In this document: positions 8,630 through 19,029 of the stretch, in pieces
Position numbering within the stretch: position 1 is the stretch's first letter
Layout of the letters: each line of letters starts with the position of its first letter
Origin: an uncultured Pseudomonadota bacterium
GTDB lineage: Bacteria; Pseudomonadota; Gammaproteobacteria; Steroidobacterales; Steroidobacteraceae
DNA length: 64,000 nucleotides
Direction of reading: 5' to 3'
Assembly: GCA_903908265.1 (NCBI GenBank)
Contig: CAIVRI010000020.1
Coordinates: 1 to 64,000 of the forward strand
Program-made: the position numbers and the translations under genes
The notes under the pieces: model-generated
What the model was told of the DNA's origin: nothing
The model's database searches: none
Seen by the model: only the letters and a program-made list of their open reading frames with translations

Positions 8630-11600
8630 TTACATATTGCGCCGATATTCCCCACCCACGTCGTACAGCGCATGACTGATTTGGCCCAGTGAATTGTATT
8701 TGACGGTTTCGAGCAAGCTCTCGAAGACGTTTTTGCGGGCACGTGCCGCAGCCTGCAGTTGAGCGAGACTGTCAGGCGCCCGCCAATTGCGGGCGAGACG
8801 GAACGCTTCCACATTATCGATTTGCTGCTGCTTTTCCTCTGCGGTTGAGCGAATCAGCTCGATCGTGGTAGTGATCTCGCCACCCTTATCTTTGGCTAAG
8901 AACGTATTGACGCCGATGAGCGGTAACGAGCCATCAAACTTTTTGTGTTCGTAGTAGAGGCTTTCGTCCTGAATCTTGCCGCGTTGGTACATGGTATCCA
9001 TCGCGCCGAGTACACCGCCGCGCTCAGAGATAGCATCAAATTCTTTGAAAACAGATTCTTCGACCATATCGGTGAGTTGATCGATCAAGAAGCTGCCTTG
9101 CCAGGGATTTTCGCAGAAGTTGACGCCGAGCTCACGGTTGATAATTAGCTGAATGGCTACAGCGCGCCGAACGGATTCTTCGGTCGGTGTGGTGATTGCT
9201 TCGTCATAAGCGTTCGTATGCAACGAGTTACAGTTATCCAGGAGTGCGTAAAGCGCTTGTAGCGTCGTGCGGATGTCGTTGAATTGAATCTCCTGCGCGT
9301 GCAGCGAGCGCCCGGATGTTTGGATGTGGTACTTCATCATCTGGCTACGAGGGCTCGCCCCATAGCGTTCGCGCATGGCGCGGGCCCAGATCCGGCGGGC
9401 TACCCGACCGATCACGGTGTACTCGGGGTCCATGCCGTTAGAGAAAAAGAACGACAGGTTTGGGGCAAAGTCGTCAATCTTCATGCCGCGCGCGAGGTAG
9501 TACTCGACGATCGTGAAGCCGTTGGATAGCGTGAATGCCAGCTGTGAGATCGGGTTCGCGCCTGCCTCGGCGATGTGGTAGCCGCTGATCGACACGGAAT
9601 AAAAATTGCGCACCTTGCGGTCAACGAAGCTCTGCTGCACGTCGCCCATCATGCGCAGCGCGAACTCGGTTGAGAAGATGCATGTGTTTTGCGCCTGATC
9701 TTCCTTAAAGATGTCGGCTTGTACCGTGCCGCGGACAATCGGTAGCGTGGCGGCTTTGATGGTCTCGTAGACGGCCGGTTCCACCAGTTCGTCTCCGGAG
9801 ACACCGAGCAGTCCTAGTCCTAAACCGTTGTGCCCTTCCGGTAAAGGGCCTGCGTAAGACGGACGCCTAACCCCGGCGTATAACGCTGCGATTTTTGCTT
9901 CGGCTTGGTGCCAGCGTTCGGGATCTGCTTTTAAGTAGGTTTCGACGGCCTGATCGACCGCGGTGTTCATGAACATTGCCAGGATCATGGGTGCCGGACC
10001 ATTGATAGTCATCGAGACCGAGGTACGCGGGTCGCTCAGATCAAAGCCGGAGTACAACTTTTTCATGTCATCCAGCGTCGCGATGCTGACCCCGGAGTTG
10101 CCTACCTTGCCGTAGATGTCGGGGCGACGATGCGGATCTTCGCCATAAAGCGTAACGGAGTCGAAGGCGGTCGAAAGGCGCGTGGCCTGTTGGCCGTGAC
10201 TTAGGTAATGGAAACGCCGGTTAGTCCGTTCTGGCGTGCCCTCTCCGGCAAACATGCGGATCGGGTCCTCACCCATACGGCGATAGGGGTATATGCCCGC
10301 GGTATAAGGGTACGCACCCGGAAGGTTTTCCTTCTGTAGGAAGCGCAGAAGTTCGCCCCAGTTCTTGTAGTGTGGCGCCGCTACCTTCGGAATTTTTTGG
10401 TGCGAGAGAGACTCGATGTAGTTCTCTCCGCGGACCGCTTTACCGCGCACGTCATAGGTGTACTGCGCGTCAGTGACTGACCGAACCCGCTCGGGCCAGG
10501 CACGCAGTAAGTCCAATGCTTCGACCGGTAGACTCGCGAGTGCATCGTTGTAACGCTGGCGCAGGGATTGCATCGAGCGATCCGGTGCGTCGTTCAGGTT
10601 TGCGGGTGCATAAGGGGCCAATGGTTCGGGCAACTGGGGATCGGCCAATTCTCGGAGCGCCTGCCAGACGGATTGGGCACGGGTCGCGATCTCGTCTTGT
10701 TGTTCAATATGGCGGTTTATCGCCCGTCCACCCTCTGCGATTTCGGCCAGGTAGCGTACCCGCGCCGCGGGTAGTAGTACGGTGTCACGCGGTTCGCGTA
10801 TCGAGGTGTCAACGGCCGGGGTCCATTTGGCCTCCGGGATGTTCAGTTTTTGCCGGAGCAAGCGGCAGAGGTTGACGAACATCCATGTGATGCCGGGGTC
10901 GTTAAACTGGCTGGCGATTGCGGGGTAGACTGGTACGTCTTCATCTCGCAGTTCGAATTGGACGTGATTGCGGCGCCACTGCTTGCGTACGTCGCGTAGC
11001 GCGTCCTGCGCCCCCCGGCGGTCGTACTTGTTGAGTACGACCAAGTCGGCGTAATCAATCATGTCAATTTTTTCGAGCTGGCTGGCAGCACCGTAATCTG
11101 AGGTCATCACATAGATCGGAAAATCGACGAGATCTACAATTTCAGAGTCTGATTGCCCGATGCCGGCGGTTTCGACGATGACGAGGTCATACGCTTGCCC
11201 TTTGAGGAAGGCGATCGCGTCTTTTAGCATTGCGCTGGTGGCCGCATGCTGGCGTCGGGTTGCCATCGAGCGCATATAGATGCGCGGTGAACGCAGCGAG
11301 TTCATCCGAATACGATCGCCGAGTAGCGCGCCGCCACTGCGGCGTCGAGTCGGATCGACGGCCAGAATGGCAATGCGCATCGAGGGAAACGTCGTCAGGA
11401 AGCGTTGAATCAGTTCGTCGACCACGGAGGACTTGCCGGCGCCGCCAGTGCCGGTGACACCGATTACTGGGGTCTGTTTGCCAGAGAGTTCCCAACGTTT
11501 GCGCAGACGCAACATCTCCGCGTCAGGAATTGCCTGTTCTTCGAGCGCAGAGAGCATCCGACCCACGGACAGCTCGTCCTCAATCGTGACGGTCTCCGGC

Positions 11601-12085
11601 ACGACGGTGGCATGACGTTGGTTGCGCGCACGGGCCATCAAGTCATCGATCATGCCGACGAGGCCTAAGTGCGCTCCGTCGTTCGGGTGGTAGATGCGCT
11701 CGACGCCGTATGCGGCGAGTGCGCGAATCTCTTCCGGGGTGATGGTGCCCCCGCCCCCGCCAAATACGCGCACATGACCCGCGCCACGCTCACGCAGCAT
11801 GTCGATCATGTAGCGGAAAAATTCATTATGCCCGCCCTGGTACGAGGAAACCGCGATCGCGTCTGCGTCTTCTTGCAGTGCCGCGCGGACAATATCCTCC
11901 ACCGAACGATTGTGGCCTAGATGGATGACCTCGGCGCCTTGCGCCTGAATCAGCCGGCGCATGACGTTTATGGCGGCGTCGTGGCCGTCGAACAAGGACG
12001 CGGCGGAAACAAAGCGCAGTGGCGGTTGCTCGGCGTGGACCAAAGCGGCCGGCGTTGAGGTAGATTCGGGTTTTGGAGTGCTCAT
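8630..12085 (-). CDS. icmF: Fused isobutyryl-CoA mutase (B12 domain + MeaB-like GTPase + mutase domain)
   Basis: 1151 aa; N-terminal DGHDAAINVM B12 motif, P-loop GVTGTGGAGKSSVVDEL, then PYTAGIYPYRRMGEDPIRMFAGEGTPERTNRRFHYLS and DIFKEDQAQNTCIFSTEFALRMMGD. Confidence 0.93.
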   Translation of the reverse strand: MSTPKPESTSTPAALVHAEQPPLRFVSAASLFDGHDAAINVMRRLIQAQGAEVIHLGHNRSVEDIVRAALQEDADAIAVSSYQGGHNEFFRYMIDMLRERGAGHVRVFGGGGGTITPEEIRALAAYGVERIYHPNDGAHLGLVGMIDDLMARARNQRHATVVPETVTIEDELSVGRMLSALEEQAIPDAEMLRLRKRWELSGKQTPVIGVTGTGGAGKSSVVDELIQRFLTTFPSMRIAILAVDPTRRRSGGALLGDRIRMNSLRSPRIYMRSMATRRQHAATSAMLKDAIAFLKGQAYDLVIVETAGIGQSDSEIVDLVDFPIYVMTSDYGAASQLEKIDMIDYADLVVLNKYDRRGAQDALRDVRKQWRRNHVQFELRDEDVPVYPAIASQFNDPGITWMFVNLCRLLRQKLNIPEAKWTPAVDTSIREPRDTVLLPAARVRYLAEIAEGGRAINRHIEQQDEIATRAQSVWQALRELADPQLPEPLAPYAPANLNDAPDRSMQSLRQRYNDALASLPVEALDLLRAWPERVRSVTDAQYTYDVRGKAVRGENYIESLSHQKIPKVAAPHYKNWGELLRFLQKENLPGAYPYTAGIYPYRRMGEDPIRMFAGEGTPERTNRRFHYLSHGQQATRLSTAFDSVTLYGEDPHRRPDIYGKVGNSGVSIATLDDMKKLYSGFDLSDPRTSVSMTINGPAPMILAMFMNTAVDQAVETYLKADPERWHQAEAKIAALYAGVRRPSYAGPLPEGHNGLGLGLLGVSGDELVEPAVYETIKAATLPIVRGTVQADIFKEDQAQNTCIFSTEFALRMMGDVQQSFVDRKVRNFYSVSISGYHIAEAGANPISQLAFTLSNGFTIVEYYLARGMKIDDFAPNLSFFFSNGMDPEYTVIGRVARRIWARAMRERYGASPRSQMMKYHIQTSGRSLHAQEIQFNDIRTTLQALYALLDNCNSLHTNAYDEAITTPTEESVRRAVAIQLIINRELGVNFCENPWQGSFLIDQLTDMVEESVFKEFDAISERGGVLGAMDTMYQRGKIQDESLYYEHKKFDGSLPLIGVNTFLAKDKGGEITTTIELIRSTAEEKQQQIDNVEAFRLARNWRAPDSLAQLQAAARARKNVFESLLETVKYNSLGQISHALYDVGGEYRRNM

Positions 12086-12241
12086 GGCGGCGTCTGCCTG
12101 TCGAGGGCGATGCCGGGTCGCAATCGGGTGCGCTGAGAGCCGGCAGCACGCTGCTGCCTAGTCCCGCCCCGTCAAGCGCGTCCCGGCAAGCGGAAAAAGT
12201 GGTGTAACGCACCGAATATAGCTAAGTTAGCGACCACACCA

Positions 12242-13318
12242 GTGTCCGTGCCAATCAGCATGCGTGAGCGCAAATACCACCATCGGCCCCGGGGCGGCAG
12301 CCATGCTCGCAACGAGAAAGGCACGATCTCCATTTATTTCGTCCGGGCGGTGGCCGAGGCGGTGCGGGCGCGTGGCGGGGATCCTGAGGCGTTGTTCCGT
12401 GAAGCAGGCATACGGCCGGCCTTGCTGGCAATTGATGCCTCTAGAGTGTCCTCGCAGCAGTATTCAACGCTTTGGCGGTTGTTTATAGCCCGGTTCCAGG
12501 ACGAGTTTTTTGCCCAAGACTCCCGGCGAATGAAGCCGGGGAGTTTTGCGCTGCTTTGCCATGGCGTCGTCCACTGCAAGGACCTGAATGGCGCGCTCGA
12601 TCGAGCGAGCCGTTATTTCGACGTTTTTCTAGACGACTTGGGCTTCTCGATATCTCGAGTCGGGCCGCGTGCCCGCCTGACACTGCGCAGCCATCGGGGC
12701 GCCGGTGTACGGATGTTCGCGCACGAGACCTTGTTGGTGATTGCCCATGGCGTGGCCTGTTGGCTCGTGGGGCGACGCATTGAGATTCTGGCGGCCGTTT
12801 TCGCATATCCAAAGCCGGTGCACGCGTCAGAATACCGAGACCTTTTTGGTCCTTCGCTCGTTTTTGACGCACCAGAGACGTATCTTGAGTTTGCAGTGAC
12901 GACTTTGGACTTGCCGGTGGTGCAGAGTGAGCGCAGCGCGAAAGAGTTTTTGCGCGTCGCACCGGAGAATATTTTACTAAAGTACAAGAGTGCGCAGAGT
13001 CTCGCCGCCCGTATCCGGCGACGCTTGCGGCAAATACTACCGGACGACTTGCCGGAACTTGACGTGATTGCTCAGGAGCTGCATACGGCACCGGCGACCC
13101 TTCGCCGCAAGCTGAAAGCCGAAGGCCAGTCCTACCAGATGATCAAGGATGATCTGCGGCGTGATTTGGCGATTACCTATCTCAGCGCGACGGATTTGAG
13201 CATTCGCGATATTGCGCATGCCCTCGGTTTTCTTGAGCCAAGTGCCTTCCATCGCGCCTTTCGCAAGTGGGCCCAGACCTCCCCTGGCGCCTACCGCCGC
13301 GCCGAGCAGATGCAGTAG
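12242..13318 (+). CDS. AraC family transcriptional regulator
   Basis: 358 aa; C-terminal LSATDLSIRDIAHALGFLEPSAFHRAFRKWAQTSPGAYR AraC HTH; N-terminal arabinose-binding-like domain. Confidence 0.9.
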   Translation: MSVPISMRERKYHHRPRGGSHARNEKGTISIYFVRAVAEAVRARGGDPEALFREAGIRPALLAIDASRVSSQQYSTLWRLFIARFQDEFFAQDSRRMKPGSFALLCHGVVHCKDLNGALDRASRYFDVFLDDLGFSISRVGPRARLTLRSHRGAGVRMFAHETLLVIAHGVACWLVGRRIEILAAVFAYPKPVHASEYRDLFGPSLVFDAPETYLEFAVTTLDLPVVQSERSAKEFLRVAPENILLKYKSAQSLAARIRRRLRQILPDDLPELDVIAQELHTAPATLRRKLKAEGQSYQMIKDDLRRDLAITYLSATDLSIRDIAHALGFLEPSAFHRAFRKWAQTSPGAYRRAEQMQ

Positions 13319-13632
13319 ATTCTGTGCGTCGACGACGGGTGTGGTCCTCGCAACCGATCGCATTCTCGCTCAGTACACCGCAGTCGGTTGTCGGATGGTC
13401 TACTACACGATGGCGTATCGTCCTCGATTTGAACCGCGTCCTGCGGAACGACCAAGCGTTTGATCGTTTTCAACCGAATTGATCCGTCATCGTGAGTGTC
13501 AAGGACCGCGTACCCCGTACACCCCGGGATAGACTTCGGGCTATTGTATGTGCGGTCCTAGAGAGGTTCGGCTTGGTTACCGGCGCTCGACTTGCCCCGG
13601 ACTGGGTCGGCGTTCGACGCAAAGGAATTTGT

Positions 13633-13923
13633 ATGACGGCCCCATTATTGTCGAGTCTTACGCGCGATGCTTGGCTCATGGCCCACCCGGGCTGGGTTTG
13701 GGGCGCGGCACGCGGATCGATCAGTCGCGCCTTTCAGTACCCTGATTTCGTGGCGGCTTTTGGGTTTATGGCGAGGGTCGCGCTCGTGGCTGAACGTGCC
13801 GGGCATCATCCGGAGTGGCTAAATGTTTACGATCGGGTGGAAATTACCTTAACCACCCATGACTCGGGCGGTCTTACACGCCAGGATCTGGACCTCGCCG
13901 AGCAGATCGACGCCCTGGCCTGA
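13633..13923 (+). CDS. 4a-hydroxytetrahydrobiopterin dehydratase (pterin carbinolamine dehydratase)
   Basis: [23 protein letters not shown]...[59 protein letters not shown]. Confidence 0.87.
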   Translation: MTAPLLSSLTRDAWLMAHPGWVWGAARGSISRAFQYPDFVAAFGFMARVALVAERAGHHPEWLNVYDRVEITLTTHDSGGLTRQDLDLAEQIDALA

Positions 13924-14103
13924 ACGGTTTCTCAGCTGCGATAGCACCTCTGCGCCCCGGTACGGCGCCGGTGTAGCTGGATTTTGTCCATGCACGGCTC
14001 ATTCGTGCGCTGTGGTTATGGCCCGATAACGAAATGTCGGTTCCGTCAAGCACCGCCCCTCCGTAGCATCGCGCGCAATTCATTGATTCCGCGGAAAGTC
14101 CTG

Positions 14104-15930
14104 ATGTCTTCGCCTGCTCGACTGCTTGCCGATCCACTCCCGACGCGCGAATTGGAAGCGTTGCTGGTGAATCTCGATGCCGACTCCTTACGCTGGGTGA
14201 GTGGTTTTGTGGCGGGATTGGCTGCAGGCCGCCTCCAGAAAGCGGATGGCGCTCTCGTTAGCTCGGCCGCTTTGACCGTCGTACCCGCTGCGCCTCTGTC
14301 GTCGGCCCCGACGGTGACGGTGCTCTATGCGTCACAGACGGGCAATGGGCGCCGCGTGGCCGAAAAGCTCGGCAAGGCCTTGGAGGCCGGCGGATTTGCA
14401 AAGCAGATTATTGCGGCAGGTGACTACTCTCTGAAGCAACTAGCGCAAGAGCGCTATCTGTATATCGTCGCCAGCACACATGGCGACGGCGAGCCGCCTG
14501 ACGATGCGCGCCCCTTGCTGGAACTGCTGGCTGGCCGACGCGCCCCGCGACTCGATCAGTTGGGCTTTGCGGTACTCGCCCTCGGTGATTCCAGCTATCC
14601 GCAATTCTGTGCGACAGGGCGTCTGCTGGATGCGCGTTTGGAGGAGTTGGGTGCGCGTCGCCTGTTCGATCGCGTCGAATGCGATGTCGATTTTGAGGGC
14701 AAGGCGACTGCATGGGTGCAACAGTCGGTCGCCAAGACCGGCAGTGAACTTGGCCTAGGCAGTGCACCGACTGGGGCTACGGGCGCGGCGCACGAAGGGT
14801 TCCCTGCCCTCGCCGCCGCGACCCGGGAGGAACCGGTCGAAATTGAAGTCGTCGTAAATCAACGCATTACCGCGCGGGATGCAGACAAGGACGTGCGCCA
14901 CATTGAGTTGCTTGTCCCGCAAGGCCGGTTCCCCTATCAGGCCGGAGATGCCTTGGGTGTGTGGTTGAACAACCCGCCGGCGCTGGTTGAACAGACCCTC
15001 GCCGCTGTCGCTCTCGAGCCGACGGAATTGGTTTCTGTGGATGGGCGTACACACACGCTTATCGAGTGGCTGTCCAGTCAGCGCGAGGTGACGCGCGTTG
15101 CGCGTGGTCTGATTGAACGACTTGCAGCGCTCTCCGGTGATGCAGCCCTCGCTGCTTTACTCAAGCCCGGGTCGGCAGTGCAACTGCGAGAAAAGCTCAA
15201 GACGTGGCAGGTGCCGGACCTATTGATGCAATATCCGGCGCAGTGGACTGGCGAGCGGCTGGTGCGCGCCCTGCATCCGCTCACGCCGCGGCTATATTCG
15301 ATTGCCTCAGCGCCTGAGGAAGTAGGCGAAGAAATTCACATTACGGTGGCAGTCGTCGACGAGATTCATGAAGGTAATCGCCATCAGGGTGCGATTTCTT
15401 CCCAACTACAATCGTTCGAGCCGGGCAAGACGTTTAGCGCCTTTATCGAACCCAATGCCCGTTTTCGGCTACCCGCGAGCGGCGCTACGGATGTCATAAT
15501 GATCGGTCCCGGCACGGGGATCGCTCCATTCCGTGGCTTTGTACAAGCGCGCGCAAACACCCGTGCGACAGGTCGTAACTGGCTCATCTTTGGTGGCCGG
15601 CGACGAGATCGCGACTTTCTGTACCAGACCGAATGGTTAACTGCAGTTAAAAAAGGCCATCTTGCGCATCTCGACGTGGCTTTCTCTAGAGACACCGCGC
15701 AGAAGGTGTACGTGCAGCAGCGCTTACTCGAACGCGGTGCGGAGCTGTTCCACTGGTTGGACTCGGGTGCGCATCTGTATGTCTGTGGCGATGCCGAGCG
15801 CATGGCGCCGGATGTGCATGCTGCACTAATTGAAATCGTGGCAACGCACGGCGGACGCACCGCCGAGGAAGCGACGACCTATGTGTCGAATCTGGCGTCG
15901 TCTCGCCGTTATCTCCGGGATGTGTACTGA
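14104..15930 (+). CDS. cysJ: Assimilatory sulfite reductase flavoprotein (alpha) subunit
   Basis: Flavodoxin domain TVLYASQTGNGRRVAEKL plus FAD/NADPH reductase RLYSIASAPEEV, MIGPGTGIAPFRGFVQ; C-terminus YLRDVY; followed by cysI. Confidence 0.93.
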   Translation: MSSPARLLADPLPTRELEALLVNLDADSLRWVSGFVAGLAAGRLQKADGALVSSAALTVVPAAPLSSAPTVTVLYASQTGNGRRVAEKLGKALEAGGFAKQIIAAGDYSLKQLAQERYLYIVASTHGDGEPPDDARPLLELLAGRRAPRLDQLGFAVLALGDSSYPQFCATGRLLDARLEELGARRLFDRVECDVDFEGKATAWVQQSVAKTGSELGLGSAPTGATGAAHEGFPALAAATREEPVEIEVVVNQRITARDADKDVRHIELLVPQGRFPYQAGDALGVWLNNPPALVEQTLAAVALEPTELVSVDGRTHTLIEWLSSQREVTRVARGLIERLAALSGDAALAALLKPGSAVQLREKLKTWQVPDLLMQYPAQWTGERLVRALHPLTPRLYSIASAPEEVGEEIHITVAVVDEIHEGNRHQGAISSQLQSFEPGKTFSAFIEPNARFRLPASGATDVIMIGPGTGIAPFRGFVQARANTRATGRNWLIFGGRRRDRDFLYQTEWLTAVKKGHLAHLDVAFSRDTAQKVYVQQRLLERGAELFHWLDSGAHLYVCGDAERMAPDVHAALIEIVATHGGRTAEEATTYVSNLASSRRYLRDVY

Positions 15931-15933
15931 ATC

Positions 15934-17586
15934 ATGGCTGAATTAACCCCCGTCGAGCGGATCAAGTCACAGAGTCGTGGCTTGCGCGGCACGATCGCTG
16001 AAAGCCTGCAAGATGCGCATACGGGGTCGTTGCGGGACGACGACCAGCAGTTGCTGCGATTGCACGGTAGCTACCAACAGGATGACCGTGATCTGCGAGA
16101 GGAGCGGCGTGCACAGAAACTAGAACCGTTGTGGCGTTATATGGTTCGCGTACGCTTACCAGGTGGTGTTGCAACGCCTACGCAGTGGCTTGCTCTGGAC
16201 ACCATCGCTCGTGACCGGGCTAATGGTTCATTGCGCTTGACCACCCGCCAGACATTTCAGTTTCATGGCATCGGCAAGGGTGAGTTGCAGCCGTCCATGC
16301 AAGCCATGAGTGATGCGCTCATGGATACGATCGCCACCTGCGGTGACGTAAACCGTAACGTGATGGCGAGCTCCAATCCTATTGAGTCCGAAGCGCATGG
16401 CGAAGTGGCTACGTGGGCACGCCGGTTGTCGGAGCATTTGTTGCCCAAGACGCGCGCGTATTATGAGATCTGGCTCAACGGCGAAAAGTTGGAAGGCACA
16501 CCGGAGCATGAGCCCGTGTATGGGGCGAGTTTTCTGCCACGTAAGTTTAAAGCAGCGATTGCGCTGCCGCCATCCAACGATGTAGATATATTCACGCAGG
16601 ACCTTGGCTTCATCGCGATCGTTGAGAGCGGCCGTTTGGTTGGCTTTAATCTCACGGTAGGCGGTGGTCTTGGTACAACTCATGGGGATGCGACTACCCA
16701 TCCGCGGTTGGCGAATGTCGTCGGATTCTTGCCGGTAGATAGCTTACTCGCAGTCTCTGAGGCGGTAGTTACCACACAGCGCGACTATGGCGATCGAACG
16801 AACCGCAAGCATGCGCGCTTGAAGTACACGATTGAAGATCGCGGCCTCGAGTGGTTTGTGCGTGAGGTGGAGACGCGGTCCGGGTTGCAGCTCGAGCCGG
16901 CGCGTCCTTATGTGTTCGATACCCATGGGGATTTGTTCGGTTGGCGCCAAGCCGTCGATGGCACCTGGCATCGGACCTTGCGGATTCCGGCCGGCCGCAT
17001 CGCTGACACGGAAGGTCGTCCATGGCTATCGGGCTTGCGCGCCATCGCTGTCGTGCACACAGGCGACTTCCGCTGCACTGCCAATCAAAATGTGACGGTT
17101 GGCCACGTCAAGAGTGAAGACAAGGCGTCGATTGATGCGTTGATTCGGCACTACCAGCTCGACGCTGCAGAAGGCTCGCCGGTGGCACGCGATGCCCTTG
17201 CCTGTGTCTCACTGCCCACCTGTCCGTTGGGCATGGCAGAGGCGGAGCGCTATTTGCCGAAGCTATCGGCCGATGTCGAAGCCTTGCTGGCCGCCAATGA
17301 TCTCAAGGATGAACCCTTGGGTTTGCGTATCACGGGGTGCCCCAATGGCTGCGCCCGTCCCTACGTGGCGGAGATCGGTCTGGTGGGTAAAGCCTTAGGC
17401 CGATACAACTTGCATCTCGGTGGTAATGGCATTGGATCTCGGCTCAACGTGCTCTACCGCGAGAACATCGATGAGGCGACGTTCCATCAAGTGATCGGCG
17501 CACTGTTTGCGGCGTGGCGGCAAGAACGTACGCCAGCCGAGCGCTTCGGCGACTTTCTCTGGCGCACGAAGCGTCTACCCGGCTGA
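15934..17586 (+). CDS. cysI: Assimilatory sulfite reductase hemoprotein (beta) subunit
   Basis: 550 aa; ACVSLPTCPLGMAEAERYLP and ITGCPNGCARPYVAEIG siroheme/4Fe-4S cysteines. Confidence 0.95.
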   Translation: MAELTPVERIKSQSRGLRGTIAESLQDAHTGSLRDDDQQLLRLHGSYQQDDRDLREERRAQKLEPLWRYMVRVRLPGGVATPTQWLALDTIARDRANGSLRLTTRQTFQFHGIGKGELQPSMQAMSDALMDTIATCGDVNRNVMASSNPIESEAHGEVATWARRLSEHLLPKTRAYYEIWLNGEKLEGTPEHEPVYGASFLPRKFKAAIALPPSNDVDIFTQDLGFIAIVESGRLVGFNLTVGGGLGTTHGDATTHPRLANVVGFLPVDSLLAVSEAVVTTQRDYGDRTNRKHARLKYTIEDRGLEWFVREVETRSGLQLEPARPYVFDTHGDLFGWRQAVDGTWHRTLRIPAGRIADTEGRPWLSGLRAIAVVHTGDFRCTANQNVTVGHVKSEDKASIDALIRHYQLDAAEGSPVARDALACVSLPTCPLGMAEAERYLPKLSADVEALLAANDLKDEPLGLRITGCPNGCARPYVAEIGLVGKALGRYNLHLGGNGIGSRLNVLYRENIDEATFHQVIGALFAAWRQERTPAERFGDFLWRTKRLPG

Positions 17587-17591
17587 TCGGA

Positions 17592-19019
17592 ATGCGTTGG
17601 TTTCCCCTCTTTTTGGATCTCCAACAGCGCAAGGTCGTTGTGGTCGGCGGTGGGCTCATCGCGGAGCGAAAGATCGATCTATTCCAGAGTGCTGGACCAC
17701 AGATCGTCATCATCGCACCGCGCATCACGGCGTCGTTGCAGGAGCGGGTGTCGGCGAAGGAATTTCAGTGGTTTGAACGCGAGTTTGAAGGCGCGGACGT
17801 CGAAGGCGCGGCGGTAGTCGTCGCGGCCACGGATCGAGGCGAAGTGAACCGGGCAGTGGCAGAGGCTGCGACGGCGCGGGGTATTCCCGTTAATGTAGTC
17901 GATGATCTGGAACTGTCGACGGGCATCTTGCCGGCGATTGTCGATCGCTCCCCACTGGTGATTGCGGTTTCAACCGAAGGGTCAGCGCCCGCCTTTGCGC
18001 GCTATGTGCGTGCGCGCATCGAAATTGCGATCGATGAGTCTTTCGGGGACCTTGCGCAATTTCTGCGGCAGGTTCGCGGACGCATCAAGACGCGCTTCGC
18101 GGATTTGGTGGAACGGCGACGGTTTTATGGCCAGTTGTTGGAGGGCGCAGTCCCGGATGCGTTGCGTAGGCGACGGCCGATGGAAGCGGCGGACGCTTTT
18201 GAGCAGGCCTTGGTGGCTGGCGTTGCAGCGGGTGGCCGGGTTGATCTCGTCGGCGCGGGTCCTGGTGATCCGGGGCTGCTCACGCTGAATGCCTTGCGTG
18301 CCTTACAGGGCGCTGACGTGGTGTTACATGACCGTCTAGTGAGCGCCGAGGTTCTTGCCCTCGCCCGTCGCGAGGCGGAACTTATTCCGGTCGGTAAAGC
18401 GGCCGGCTATCACTCTGTACCGCAAGAAGAGATCAATGCCTTGCTCGTGCGTCACGCGCGGGCGGGACGCCGTGTAGTGCGCCTGAAGGGTGGTGATCCA
18501 TTTGTGTTTGGCCGTGGTGGTGAGGAACTGGAGGCGCTCGTGGCCGCTGGCGTTGCGTATACCGTCGTCCCCGGTGTCACGGCAGCCGTGGCCTGTGGCG
18601 CCTATGCGGGTATCCCGCTGACCCATCGGGATCACGCGCGCGGTGTGCGTTTTGTGACGGCCCATTGCCGCACCGCGCTCGATGGGGTCGATTGGCGCAG
18701 CTTGGCGCGTGACGGCGACACCCTTGCTGTATATATGGGTGTAGGCAGTGTCGCGCGCGTCGAGCAAGAATTGCTCGCGCACGGCAAGGCGGGGTCCACG
18801 CCGGTCGCTTTTATCGAGAATGGCACGCGCGTGGAGCAACGCGTGATTCTCGGTACCTTGGCGGGGGCGGCGGCACTCGCACAGCGCACATCAGTGCAGT
18901 CCCCCGCGCTGTTGGTGATCGGGGCCGTCGCTGCACTGGCGCGCGACTTGGCGTGGTTCGGTGCCCCGCCAATAGATCAGGACACCGCAAACGCACCGCA
19001 GGCCCGTCTGCGCGCCTGA
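17592..19019 (+). CDS. cysG: Siroheme synthase (precorrin-2 dehydrogenase / ferrochelatase / uroporphyrinogen-III methyltransferase)
   Basis: MRWFPLFLDLQQRKVVVVGGGLIAERK; VDLVGAGPGDPGLLTLNALRALQGADVVLHDRLVS; RLKGGDPFVFGRGGEE. Confidence 0.95.
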   Translation: MRWFPLFLDLQQRKVVVVGGGLIAERKIDLFQSAGPQIVIIAPRITASLQERVSAKEFQWFEREFEGADVEGAAVVVAATDRGEVNRAVAEAATARGIPVNVVDDLELSTGILPAIVDRSPLVIAVSTEGSAPAFARYVRARIEIAIDESFGDLAQFLRQVRGRIKTRFADLVERRRFYGQLLEGAVPDALRRRRPMEAADAFEQALVAGVAAGGRVDLVGAGPGDPGLLTLNALRALQGADVVLHDRLVSAEVLALARREAELIPVGKAAGYHSVPQEEINALLVRHARAGRRVVRLKGGDPFVFGRGGEELEALVAAGVAYTVVPGVTAAVACGAYAGIPLTHRDHARGVRFVTAHCRTALDGVDWRSLARDGDTLAVYMGVGSVARVEQELLAHGKAGSTPVAFIENGTRVEQRVILGTLAGAAALAQRTSVQSPALLVIGAVAALARDLAWFGAPPIDQDTANAPQARLRA

Positions 19020-19029
19020 TCGGGTCGAA

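Noticed and set aside
12483-13091. 202-aa minus-strand ORF
   Set aside because: Antisense to the AraC-family regulator; no recognisable domain.
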